Positions 10,312 through 17,656 of a stretch of DNA of 64,000 bases are shown piece by piece (position 1 is the first letter of the stretch; every line of letters begins with the position of its first letter). Location of the stretch: the NCBI RefSeq assembly GCF_036962705.1, contig NZ_JBALOQ010000007.1:62001-126000 (forward strand), read 5' to 3'. The notes under the pieces are model-generated. The model did no database searches and had not been told where the DNA came from. It saw only the letters and a program-made list of their open reading frames with translations. The position numbers and the translations under genes are program-made. This DNA comes from Ferdinandcohnia sp036962705 (GTDB lineage Bacteria > Bacillota > Bacilli > Bacillales > Bacillaceae_L).

Positions 10312-11442
10312 TTGAAGAGGTTATTTCTTGCCGCATTGTTCCTTATTTTTACGGGAGTATTTGTTGCTTCTAATATCTATACTTTTATTCCCATTTATCA
10401 AAGTATTTCGGATTCAATCCATATAACTGTTGAACAAGTAGTGGTTGGAGGGAGTATTTTTTCCTTTTCTTATGCGTGTGGGTTGCTATTCTTTGGACCT
10501 CTATCAGAGAAAATAGGGAGAAAAAAAGTCATTCTCCTTGGGTTAATCCTATCATTTCTTGCAACTGGATTAGTGGGATTTTCATTTAATGACAAATCAC
10601 TTTATCTTTTTAGAAGTCTTCAAGGATTTGCCCTAGGGAGCTTTCCACCAGTTGCATTTACTTATATCTTTGACGTTTTTCCACTCCGACATCGTACTCT
10701 CGTGCTCGCTCTTATTAACTGTGGCTTCTTATTTGCAGGTATCCTTGGTCAACTTATTAGTTCGAGCATTACTTATTTTTATGGCTGGGAGTATGTTTTT
10801 TATGGCTTTGCAATTATGTATCTTGTCCTGTTTATGAGCGGATTGTTTTTCCTTCCAACTGTACCAGTTGCAAAACAAGAATGTGCTTCACTTTTTCAAG
10901 ATCTTTGTAAAATTATCAAAAACCCTACATTAGTCACATGTTATATCATCACTTTTTCAATTTTGCTGACGTTTATTTCGTTCTATGATGGATTAGGTCA
11001 ATACTTACAAGAAGAGTATTCGATTAATCAAAAGAAATTATTTAAAATAAGGGCTATCGGTCTCATTGGTGCATCTTTTTCATTGTTAACAGGGAAATTG
11101 GTAAGGCATTTTGGTGATCGTAGAACTTTATTACTTGGCCTCTGCCTTGTAGCTTTTAGTCTGATCAATCTACTTTTTATTAGAACACCTGTAATGGTCG
11201 CCATTGTGTCCATTCCTTTGGTTGCCGCTATTTCCCTCCTCTACCCCTCCCTTATTTCTATCATCGGTAAGCTTGGTGAACATGCAAGAGGCTCCGCTAT
11301 TTCGCTATATTCATTTACTTTGATGACCGGAGGAAGTCTAGGAGCACTTCTTGCATCTGCATTAGACTTTTCGATTTTATTAGTAAGCCTTCTTGGACTA
11401 TTTACTTTTAATATCGCTTTAAGTTTAAGATTAAAAATATAA
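10312..11442 (+). CDS. MFS transporter, about 12 membrane segments
   Basis: This is a major facilitator superfamily permease of 376 residues with hydrophobic segments throughout. The family signature A between segments 2 and 3 reads GPLSEKIGRKKV, and a related GKLVRHFGDRRT motif lies between segments 8 and 9. I chose the TTG at 10312, which lies 8 bases after AAAGGTGG; the GTG at 10300 falls inside that ribosome site. The substrate cannot be read from the sequence; drug or small-metabolite efflux is the usual role for this size class. It converges on the flavodoxin gene. Confidence 0.88.
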   Translation: MKRLFLAALFLIFTGVFVASNIYTFIPIYQSISDSIHITVEQVVVGGSIFSFSYACGLLFFGPLSEKIGRKKVILLGLILSFLATGLVGFSFNDKSLYLFRSLQGFALGSFPPVAFTYIFDVFPLRHRTLVLALINCGFLFAGILGQLISSSITYFYGWEYVFYGFAIMYLVLFMSGLFFLPTVPVAKQECASLFQDLCKIIKNPTLVTCYIITFSILLTFISFYDGLGQYLQEEYSINQKKLFKIRAIGLIGASFSLLTGKLVRHFGDRRTLLLGLCLVAFSLINLLFIRTPVMVAIVSIPLVAAISLLYPSLISIIGKLGEHARGSAISLYSFTLMTGGSLGALLASALDFSILLVSLLGLFTFNIALSLRLKI

Positions 11443-11446
11443 AGAA

Positions 11447-11476
11447 ACAGGGTAACACTAGACAGTGATACCCTGT
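11447..11476. terminator. hairpin between convergent MFS and flavodoxin genes
   Basis: ACAGGGTAACACT (11447-11459) and AGTGATACCCTGT (11464-11476) pair with one mismatch around an AGAC loop. The hairpin overlaps the last codons of the flavodoxin gene. The T-tract is weak on both strands, so termination may be partial. Confidence 0.5.
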
Positions 11477-11913
11477 AGACTATTTACTCGTTCCATTACA
11501 ACCTCAACAAAGCGTTCAAACCGATGTTCATCTATACGTTGTGGCATCAATTCAACTTTTAAGGTTGCTGCTAAGTTTGAATGCACAAAAAGCATATCGC
11601 GAAATTCATCAACTGCCCCACAAAAATGGGGATAGCATTGGTCACCAGTGCCCAATACGCCTGTTACAATATCCTTTGTAGAACTGTTCTCAAAGGCACG
11701 ATAAAGCTGAATCATTTCATGAGGAATATTCCCATTTCCCCATGTATAGGTTCCTATGATAATCGCATCAAATGATTCCATTTTATAAAAAGGAAAATAT
11801 TCGACCTGATAGACATAGCACTCGCTTGTACACTTACTCAAATAATCGTGGACGATTTTCACTGCTTCCTCTGTATTCCCTGTGATCGATGTATACACAA
11901 TTGCAACCTTCAT
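11458..11913 (-). CDS. flavodoxin in the ribonucleotide reductase operon
   Basis: This is a 151-residue short-chain flavodoxin, an FMN electron carrier. The phosphate loop YTSITGNTEE is at residues 7-16, and the isoalloxazine loops read GTYTWGNG (about 54-61) and GTGDQCYPHFC (about 88-98). It resembles B. subtilis YkuN/YkuP more than NrdI, which is shorter and has reduced loops. It starts 2 bases after the beta subunit gene of ribonucleotide reductase, so it is almost certainly cotranslated. I infer that it supplies electrons to activate or maintain the metal-radical cofactor, the job NrdI does for class Ib enzymes. Confidence 0.9.
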   Translation of the reverse strand: MKVAIVYTSITGNTEEAVKIVHDYLSKCTSECYVYQVEYFPFYKMESFDAIIIGTYTWGNGNIPHEMIQLYRAFENSSTKDIVTGVLGTGDQCYPHFCGAVDEFRDMLFVHSNLAATLKVELMPQRIDEHRFERFVEVVMERVNSLQGITV

Positions 11914-11915
11914 AG

Positions 11916-12962
11916 TTATAGCTCATCAAACCCATTGGACCCGGATACTTTAGTATAGGTTCGTGACTTTTGTTCAAAGAAATCAGATTTAGTGTCATTC
12001 ATCATTTCATCACTAAACACCTGAATCCACGGCATTGGGTTATCTTTCTCTTCATATAAATTTTGAAACCCAAGCTGCCGAAGCCTTTTGTTAGCAAGAT
12101 ATTCTACATATTCTTCAAATTCACGTAAATCAATTCCATCAATATCTTTTAAAATATAACGTGCCCACTCTTTTTCAAGCTCCACTGCTTGTCCAATCGA
12201 CTTAAAGACATAATCCTTGTTTTCATCTGTATTTAGTTCCGGATTTTCTGATAAAAGGATTCGTACAAATTGAGCAATGAAATAAGCATGCTGCATCTCA
12301 TCCCTTTGAATATAACTAATCATTGTACTTGTCTTCAGCATTTTTTGTTGTCTCGCAAGATTATAGAAAAAGGCGAAACCTGCATAAAAATAGATTCCTT
12401 CTAGATTAATCGAATTGATCGCCAGCTTAAACAAGTTTTCTGGTGTAGGAAGTTCCCTAAACCCCTCATAAGCCTCAAGGATTACCTGATTTCTTTTTCG
12501 AACAATCGGGTCGTCCTTCGCCTGATTAAATCGTTCCTTTTGTTCGTGGAATGGCACAAGTGAGCTTAAAATATAAGAATACGACTCATTATGTACTGCT
12601 TCCTGCTGTGATATAACCGCGAAAATGGCTTTAAAACTAGAGTCCGTTACATAATCCATTACCTGGTTCATTGTAGGTGTCTGCAAGCTATCTAAAGATG
12701 CGAGCTGAGTGTTTATTCGTAAAAACACATCTTTTTCAGTAGGGCTTAGTTGGTCCCATTGCTTGATATCATCCTGCATATTAATTTCTTGTGCCTTCCA
12801 AAAATTCGAAAGCAATGTTTGATAAAGTGTATACATTTGTGGATATGCAATATCATTCCAATTCAATAGTCCCGAGGTTTCCCCGTTAATAATTCCTGTT
12901 GATTTATTCGGAAACTCCGGATTAAATAATTTTATCTTTGTTAGTGATTGATTTATAGTCAT
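11916..12962 (-). CDS. nrdB: class I ribonucleotide reductase, beta (radical) subunit
   Basis: The small subunit generates the tyrosyl radical for the conversion of ribonucleotides to deoxyribonucleotides. It has 348 residues in a ferritin-like fold. Metal ligands and the radical site are visible: an Asp in the QEINMQDD helix, QQEAVHNESYSYI (Glu, His and the radical Tyr four residues after the His), NLEGIYFY (Glu), and QRDEMQHAYF (Glu and His). It is therefore expected to be an active Tyr-radical type. The Shine-Dalgarno AAGGGGG overlaps the end of the alpha gene. Its length is between typical NrdF and NrdB, so the a/b subclass is not certain. Confidence 0.93.
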   Translation of the reverse strand: MTINQSLTKIKLFNPEFPNKSTGIINGETSGLLNWNDIAYPQMYTLYQTLLSNFWKAQEINMQDDIKQWDQLSPTEKDVFLRINTQLASLDSLQTPTMNQVMDYVTDSSFKAIFAVISQQEAVHNESYSYILSSLVPFHEQKERFNQAKDDPIVRKRNQVILEAYEGFRELPTPENLFKLAINSINLEGIYFYAGFAFFYNLARQQKMLKTSTMISYIQRDEMQHAYFIAQFVRILLSENPELNTDENKDYVFKSIGQAVELEKEWARYILKDIDGIDLREFEEYVEYLANKRLRQLGFQNLYEEKDNPMPWIQVFSDEMMNDTKSDFFEQKSRTYTKVSGSNGFDEL

Positions 12963-12977
12963 TAGTTCGTTTCCCCC

Positions 12978-15266
12978 TTAACTGTGGCATAGTTCACATT
13001 CTTCAATTTCTGCTTGTGAGGTACTTCTGACATAATAAGTCGTTTTTAACCCTTGCTTCCAAGCTTCTAGATGGAGCTGCAAGAGATCCTTTGCTTTAAT
13101 ATCATGTCTGACATACAGATTAAAGCTAATGCCCTGATCAATATGACGCTGGCGTGCAGCATTTTGTCTTATACTCCAGATTTGATCAACTTCATGACGT
13201 GCTTTTCGGTAATACTCATAAGTCTTATGATCGATATCAGGAGCAGTTACTTTAAACTTAAAATTCTTTTTCTCCTCCGCATACTCAGCTGCGTAAATTG
13301 GATCAATCCCGTCGGTAGAGCCACCAATTTTAGCTGTCGATGAATTCGGAGCAATTGCCATGAGCCAGCCATTCCTTAATCCGTTCTGAGAAACCTTTGC
13401 TTTAAGCTTATTCCATCGCTCAGAAGCATACCTTCTTCGAGAAAAATAAGTTCCCGTATCCCACTCAGATCCTTTAAATTTCGGATAAGCTCCTTTTTCG
13501 TTAGCAAGCTCCATTGAGGATTGAATCGCATAATAAGCAATGTCCTCGTAGAGCTTATCTGCATATTGAACAGCCTCATCCGATTCCCAGTAAATTCCCT
13601 TTAACGCTAAAAGATGATGCCAGCCAAAAGTACCTAAGCCCACCGCACGGAACTTTTTATTTGTGATATCTGCTTGTTTGACCGAAATAGTATTTAAATC
13701 TACGACATTATCTAGCATTCTAACCTGGATGCGAATTAATCGTTCAAGTACATCCTTATGGACCGCCCTTGGTAGATTAATAGATGAAAGATTACAAACC
13801 ACAAAATCACCAGGCTTTCGAATGATCACAATATTTCCTTCATCATCGATATATTCCTTCGTAATCCCTGTTGCTGACATATTTTGAGCAATTTCCGTGC
13901 ATAAATTACTACAAAATATCGAAGTTCGTCCTTTTCCTAGAAGATGCTTGTTTGGATTTTGACGGTTTACTTCATCACGATAGAACATATACGGTGTCCC
14001 AGTTTCTAACTGTGCAATCATGATTCGCGCCATGACATCCATTGCTCGATAGGATTTACGTGGTAAAAGTGGATGATTGACGGCTTCCAAATATTTTTGA
14101 GTGAAGTATTTTTCATCTTCTTCGTCATAAAAATCTTCAAGACCTAACGGATTCCCGTTCTCATCCTTCCATACCATGATTTGCTTTACTTCATGTGGAC
14201 AAAAGGTGTGCCACTCCCCATTGCTTCTTCCATTCTCATCTACCTCTTGTAGCTTTTTCATAAATAGATCTGGAACTGATACCCCTGTAAAAATATCATG
14301 GGCCTTCCGACGTTCGTCTCCGTTATTCGTTTTTAAATCTAGAAAACCATTCATCATATCTTTATGGAATAGATCGAGATAGATCGCAATTGCTCCTTGG
14401 CGTTGGCCTAATTGGTCAACACTAACTGCTGTATCATTGATTAGACGAATCCATGGAACTACACCGGAAGAATTCCCTTTAAATTTTTTAATGTCGGAGC
14501 CTAATGCGCGAACCTTACCATAATAGACCCCTATGCCTCCTCCATCTTTTGATAATCTAGCAATATCCCAGTTATTTAAATAAATACCATCAAGTGAGTC
14601 TTCAACTGTATCAATAAAACAAGAGGACAACTGGCCAAAGCTTTTGCCCGCATTTGATAGTGTTGGAGTTGCAACGGTCATATACAAATTACTCAATGCC
14701 CAGTAGGCTTCTTTGACGTACTCGAGCCTTACACCTCTTTTTTCATGTTGCATTAAAGTCATGGCTATCATCATGAAACGCTCCTGAGGAAGTTCATAAA
14801 TATTACGTTCATAGTCTCTGGCAAGATAACGGTCGGCTAGTAAAAATAAACCTATATATGTAAATAGATGATCTTTAGCAGGGTCAATAAGCTTTCCGAG
14901 CTCAGCAATTTCGTCCTTTGTATAGGAGTCTAGTAGTTCAGTAGAGTAAATTCCTTTTGTTGTTAGTTCTTGGAGTAAATCATAAAAACTACCGTATTTT
15001 AACTTGCTATCATAGCTTCGATTTGTAGCAGCTTTTTCATAAAGTTCATTTAAATAGAGATGAGCCGCTAAGTATGTCCAGTTTGGCTGATCCATGGCAA
15101 TTTTGTTTAAGGAATAAATTAGAGCATGTTGGTTCGCTTCAAATTCAGATAAATTTATTCCTTGTAGTTTGTTTCTTATTTCGGTTGTGTCGAGCTGATA
15201 GGTACTTTCTGCATAATCAAGCGAGCGTAGAACTGAATTCATTTCCTCATGTGTTGTGATATTCAA
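12978..15266 (-). CDS. nrdA: class I ribonucleotide reductase, alpha (catalytic) subunit
   Basis: The large subunit holds the active site for nucleotide reduction. Starting at the TTG at 15266 (8 bases after AAGGGAG) it has 762 residues. The upstream in-frame TTG at 15302 would put the ribosome site inside the gene. The redox cysteines lie in GQLSSCFID, NLCTEIAQN and VVCNLSSINL, the radical-transfer tyrosine pair in TTYYVRS, and a C-terminal CELC for thioredoxin-type re-reduction. The N-terminus lacks the VxKRDG signature of a working ATP-cone, so dATP inhibition may be absent. Expression is set by the cobalamin riboswitch upstream. Confidence 0.94.
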   Translation of the reverse strand: MNITTHEEMNSVLRSLDYAESTYQLDTTEIRNKLQGINLSEFEANQHALIYSLNKIAMDQPNWTYLAAHLYLNELYEKAATNRSYDSKLKYGSFYDLLQELTTKGIYSTELLDSYTKDEIAELGKLIDPAKDHLFTYIGLFLLADRYLARDYERNIYELPQERFMMIAMTLMQHEKRGVRLEYVKEAYWALSNLYMTVATPTLSNAGKSFGQLSSCFIDTVEDSLDGIYLNNWDIARLSKDGGGIGVYYGKVRALGSDIKKFKGNSSGVVPWIRLINDTAVSVDQLGQRQGAIAIYLDLFHKDMMNGFLDLKTNNGDERRKAHDIFTGVSVPDLFMKKLQEVDENGRSNGEWHTFCPHEVKQIMVWKDENGNPLGLEDFYDEEDEKYFTQKYLEAVNHPLLPRKSYRAMDVMARIMIAQLETGTPYMFYRDEVNRQNPNKHLLGKGRTSIFCSNLCTEIAQNMSATGITKEYIDDEGNIVIIRKPGDFVVCNLSSINLPRAVHKDVLERLIRIQVRMLDNVVDLNTISVKQADITNKKFRAVGLGTFGWHHLLALKGIYWESDEAVQYADKLYEDIAYYAIQSSMELANEKGAYPKFKGSEWDTGTYFSRRRYASERWNKLKAKVSQNGLRNGWLMAIAPNSSTAKIGGSTDGIDPIYAAEYAEEKKNFKFKVTAPDIDHKTYEYYRKARHEVDQIWSIRQNAARQRHIDQGISFNLYVRHDIKAKDLLQLHLEAWKQGLKTTYYVRSTSQAEIEECELCHS

Positions 15267-15301
15267 TTTATTTCTCTCCCTTACAATTTTTTCGCTACTC
15301 A

Positions 15302-15330
15302 ATCAAATGCGCCTTGGCGTATTTGCGCCC
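15302..15330. repeat. short GCGCCTTG-type repeat fragment upstream of the reductase gene
   Basis: ATCAAATGCGCCTTG at 15302-15316 recurs exactly at 39223-39237, and the next bases are similar (ATTTGCGCC against ATTTGCACC). The core GCGCCTTG also occurs at the edges of the larger repeats at 40.7 and 62.9 kb. It looks like a remnant of the same dispersed family. A bare 15-base match could occur by chance in a window this long. Confidence 0.4.
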
Positions 15331-15391
15331 GATTTTTTTTCGAGCTTGCCCGAAAAATTCCCTTTGAAAAATCGTGGCATCCGCCGGAGGC

Positions 15392-15439
15392 TTTAATTTT
15401 ATTTAGTGGGGGTTAAAACGCCCACTGAATAAAATTAAA
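15392..15439. repeat. 19-bp inverted repeat in the reductase leader
   Basis: The arms at 15392-15410 and 15421-15439 pair along 19 bp with one T-G wobble around a 10-base loop. In the mRNA this hairpin follows directly on the U-tract of the riboswitch terminator. It may block refolding or act as a second terminator; the function is unknown. Confidence 0.6.
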
Positions 15440-15466
15440 AAATCCGCCCAATGAAATTGAGCGGAT
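15437..15466 (-). terminator. riboswitch-controlled terminator
   Basis: On the transcript, ATCCGCTCAAT (15466-15456) pairs with ATTGGGCGGAT (15452-15442) around a 3-base loop, followed by a run of six U. A 9-base antiterminator strand, CGTTTCATC (15472-15464), overlaps the first three bases of the terminator stem and can instead pair with GATGAAACG at 15525-15517. Confidence 0.85.
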
Positions 15467-15735
15467 GAAACGATAACATCAAGAGAGCAAAAATAAAGAG
15501 CCCTACCTGTCGCCACCGTTTCATCTTCCCAATCCCCGAAGAAGGTGAAACATCATAAGAAAAGACAGGTCTCCTGACTTATGCATCACTCTACTTTGAA
15601 CCCTTCCCATATAAGTACCTACTTGAAGTTAACTTATACAGTGGCCTGTTCATTTCGTCAGCATTTACAGTTGCGGGGGCAGTTCTGGATTTTCACCAGA
15701 TTCCCTATTAAGCCCAATGGCATCTTTTTCTTAAG
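15467..15735 (-). ncRNA. cobalamin (B12) riboswitch upstream of ribonucleotide reductase
   Basis: On the minus strand the hallmark core elements appear in order: GGTGAAAATCCAGAACTGCC, CCCGCAACTGTAAATGC, GCCACTGTATAAG, and the B12 box AAGTCAGGAGACCTGTC near 15563-15580. The next hairpin, GTTTCACCTTC with GAAGATGAAAC (15551-15541 and 15528-15518), would correspond to P13 and locks away the antiterminator strand. Bound cobalamin should stabilise that state and let the terminator form, switching nrdAB-flavodoxin off. The remaining bases up to the GNAT gene at 15840 probably hold the promoter, which I could not place with confidence. Confidence 0.95.
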
Positions 15736-15839
15736 GTAAAACACAATATGTAGTTATATAACACAAAATCACATCAATATATGCTATTACATTTAATAAT
15801 AAGTGACTACTCCACTTTTAGCAAGACAAATTTTGACAA

Positions 15840-16349
15840 TTATTTCTCAAGAAATAATACCATATGCTCTTCGTCACGATACTGTCCGTTAAATTTGATA
15901 GCCTTTACTTCAACAGAAAATTTTTGAAATCCTAGTTTTTTATATAGTTCCTTTGCTGGTGTATTTTCTGCATCTACCGTTAAATAAAGTTGTTCGATGT
16001 CAGGCATATTTTTAGCCACTTTGATTGCTTCATTTAGCAAATCATTGGCAATTCCCCTTCCTCTTTTTTGATTATCAACATACATCGCTACGATATTAGC
16101 TTTATGCCTTATCTTTTGACGTGTTTCTCTGATTAATGTTACCATTCCAACTAAATTTTCTTCTTCGAATGCACCAAGCGTAAGTAACTCTTGAGATTGA
16201 AAGCTTTTCTTGTAATCTTCAATTGGATTTTCTTTCATTATTGCTTCTTCATACGTAACTAAAAAGCTTTCCGGATCCGTTGTTAATGCTTTTAATCGGA
16301 GCTTCCAATAGCCCTCGGCATCCTCTGGTATAAGCTTTCTGATCATCAT
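15840..16349 (-). CDS. GNAT family N-acetyltransferase
   Basis: This is a 169-residue acetyl-CoA-dependent transferase. The acetyl-CoA loop NQKRGRGIANDLL (about residues 94-106) fits the family's motif A, and ENTPAKELYKKLGF is the usual C-terminal helix and strand. The start ATG follows AAGGGGTGG by 4 bases, and the next codon is also ATG with better spacing, so the first Met is uncertain. The acceptor substrate is unknown. It is transcribed away from the VOC gene, and lies upstream of the riboswitch without obvious functional link. Confidence 0.88.
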   Translation of the reverse strand: MMIRKLIPEDAEGYWKLRLKALTTDPESFLVTYEEAIMKENPIEDYKKSFQSQELLTLGAFEEENLVGMVTLIRETRQKIRHKANIVAMYVDNQKRGRGIANDLLNEAIKVAKNMPDIEQLYLTVDAENTPAKELYKKLGFQKFSVEVKAIKFNGQYRDEEHMVLFLEK

Positions 16350-16379
16350 AATTCCACCCCTTTTTCAGAACATTTGTTC

Positions 16380-16408
16380 TTGTGTTTTTCGTTTTATTTA
16401 ATTATAAT
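16380..16408 (+). promoter_or_regulatory. promoter for the VOC-family gene
   Basis: TTGTGT (16380-16385) and TATAAT (16403-16408) are separated by 17 bases, giving a start near 16415 and a leader of about 90 bases. The -10 is perfect and the -35 matches at 4 of 6 positions. Confidence 0.5.
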
Positions 16409-16504
16409 GGGACTTGAGGAAAAAATATACAAAAGTGTATGATTTCCTTAGGAATCAGAAATCATAGTGTATGGCTTTGGATAATAATTTTACAAAGGAG
16501 TGTT

Positions 16505-16921
16505 ATGCGAATGAAAGGGCAAGCAACACCGTATTTAATGTTTAATGGAAATGCAAAGGAAGCTTTGGAATACTACAAGGAATTATTTGATGGTGAAATT
16601 TTGGATGTTCAAACATATGCCAAGGCGGGTTATGAGACTCAGGAGTGGGCGAATGACAGACTTATCCATGGTAAATTTAAAAAGAACGACTTCTTACTAA
16701 TGGTGTCTGACGACTCTCCCGACCAAACAGTGAATTTCGGAAACAATATCTCCCTCGTAATCGAATTTGAAAGCGAGGAGGAAATTACTAAAACGTTTAA
16801 TGATTTAAAGCAAACAGGAACAGTATTCATGGAATTGCAGGATACTTTCTGGGGTGCTAAATATGCAAAAGTGAAGGATCAATTCGGGATTATTTGGGAT
16901 TTAAACTTTGAAAAACAGTAA
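16505..16921 (+). CDS. VOC / PhnB-like family protein
   Basis: This is a 138-residue protein of the glyoxalase-like VOC superfamily, PhnB branch. The opening PYLMFNGNAKEALEYYKELFDGE and the closing TFWGAKYAKVKDQFGIIWDL are typical, and the two halves form paired beta-alpha-beta-beta-beta units. The ATG at 16505 is preceded by AAAGGAG at 4 bases; a second ATG at 16511 has a 10-base gap and is almost as likely. A longer reading frame from 16439 has no ribosome site. The metal ligands and substrate of PhnB-like proteins are mostly unassigned, so no reaction is claimed. Confidence 0.85.
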   Translation: MRMKGQATPYLMFNGNAKEALEYYKELFDGEILDVQTYAKAGYETQEWANDRLIHGKFKKNDFLLMVSDDSPDQTVNFGNNISLVIEFESEEEITKTFNDLKQTGTVFMELQDTFWGAKYAKVKDQFGIIWDLNFEKQ

Positions 16922-16928
16922 CTATGAA

Positions 16929-16954
16929 AATCCCCCCAACCTTCTGGGGGGATT
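16929..16954. terminator. bidirectional terminator between VOC and GNAT genes
   Basis: AATCCCCCCA (16929-16938) pairs perfectly with TGGGGGGATT (16945-16954) around a 6-base loop. It lies between two convergent genes, with a modest T-rich tail on either strand. Confidence 0.75.
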
Positions 16955-16958
16955 GATA

Positions 16959-17498
16959 TTATTCTTCCCACTCATGTTTTAGCAGACCATAGAAGTACAT
17001 ATCAAATCGTTTACCGTCTCGTTCAAGGAATTCCCTAGAAGTCCCCTCCCTGACAAAACCTAGCTTCTCATATAAGGCGATAGCTCTTTCATTGTATTGA
17101 AAAACGGTTAATTGGATTCTGTACAAATTTAACTCCTGAAAGGCAAAATCTAGCGCAAGCTGCATGGCCTCATTTCCGAGGCCCCGATTCCGATTACCAT
17201 CACCACCGATTGCGATCGCAAGCCATGCATTTCGATGTGGCCAAATAATACTGTCAATATCCACAAAGCCAACTAATTTTTCAGTGGACAGCTCTTTAAT
17301 ACCAAACACGAATGCTTTTTCATTTTTCTGTTCGATCCATTCCTTGAAGTCTGACGGATGTTTTGGGAAGGATGGCAAAGTATCTAAATTTCTAAGAAAC
17401 TCTTGATCTTCATACCAACTTACAATTGTAGAAACATCCTCATCTTTGAATCTTACAAGTTCAACCTTTTTTCCTTTTAGTAGTTTATACGTAATCAT
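16959..17498 (-). CDS. GNAT acetyltransferase, RimJ/RimL type
   Basis: This 179-residue transferase has the layout of the RimJ/RimL branch, which acetylates protein N-termini or small amines. Seen: the N-terminal LKGKKVELVRFKDEDV strand, acetyl-CoA loop GDGNRNRGLGNEAMQLAL (about 111-128), and NLYRIQLTVFQYNERAIALYEKLGFVREG near the C-terminus. AAGGAG lies 6 bases before the ATG at 17498. It appears to be a single-gene unit between the terminator at 16.9 kb and the terminator of the large secreted enzyme. Confidence 0.9.
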   Translation of the reverse strand: MITYKLLKGKKVELVRFKDEDVSTIVSWYEDQEFLRNLDTLPSFPKHPSDFKEWIEQKNEKAFVFGIKELSTEKLVGFVDIDSIIWPHRNAWLAIAIGGDGNRNRGLGNEAMQLALDFAFQELNLYRIQLTVFQYNERAIALYEKLGFVREGTSREFLERDGKRFDMYFYGLLKHEWEE

Positions 17499-17585
17499 AT
17501 GAATTACTCCTTAATTATCAACTCATTAAGTAATTCAACATCGCATATCTTTTTCCTTTTTTAACACATGTATTTCTCCATAATA

Positions 17586-17615
17586 AAAGCCATAGAAACA
17601 AGTTCTACGGCCTTT
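17586..17615 (-). terminator. terminator after the secreted nuclease gene
   Basis: On the minus strand AAAGGCCGTAGAA and TTCTATGGCTTT form a stem of about 12 bp around a short loop, with T-rich sequence after it. It lies about 40 bases beyond the stop codon at 17657. Confidence 0.75.
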
Positions 17616-17656
17616 ATCATTATTTATTGCTGTTTGACACAAGGTCATTGTTAGCT

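Noticed and set aside
11458..11913. NrdI
   Set aside because: The protein is longer than NrdI and has full flavodoxin FMN loops; only its operon position is NrdI-like.
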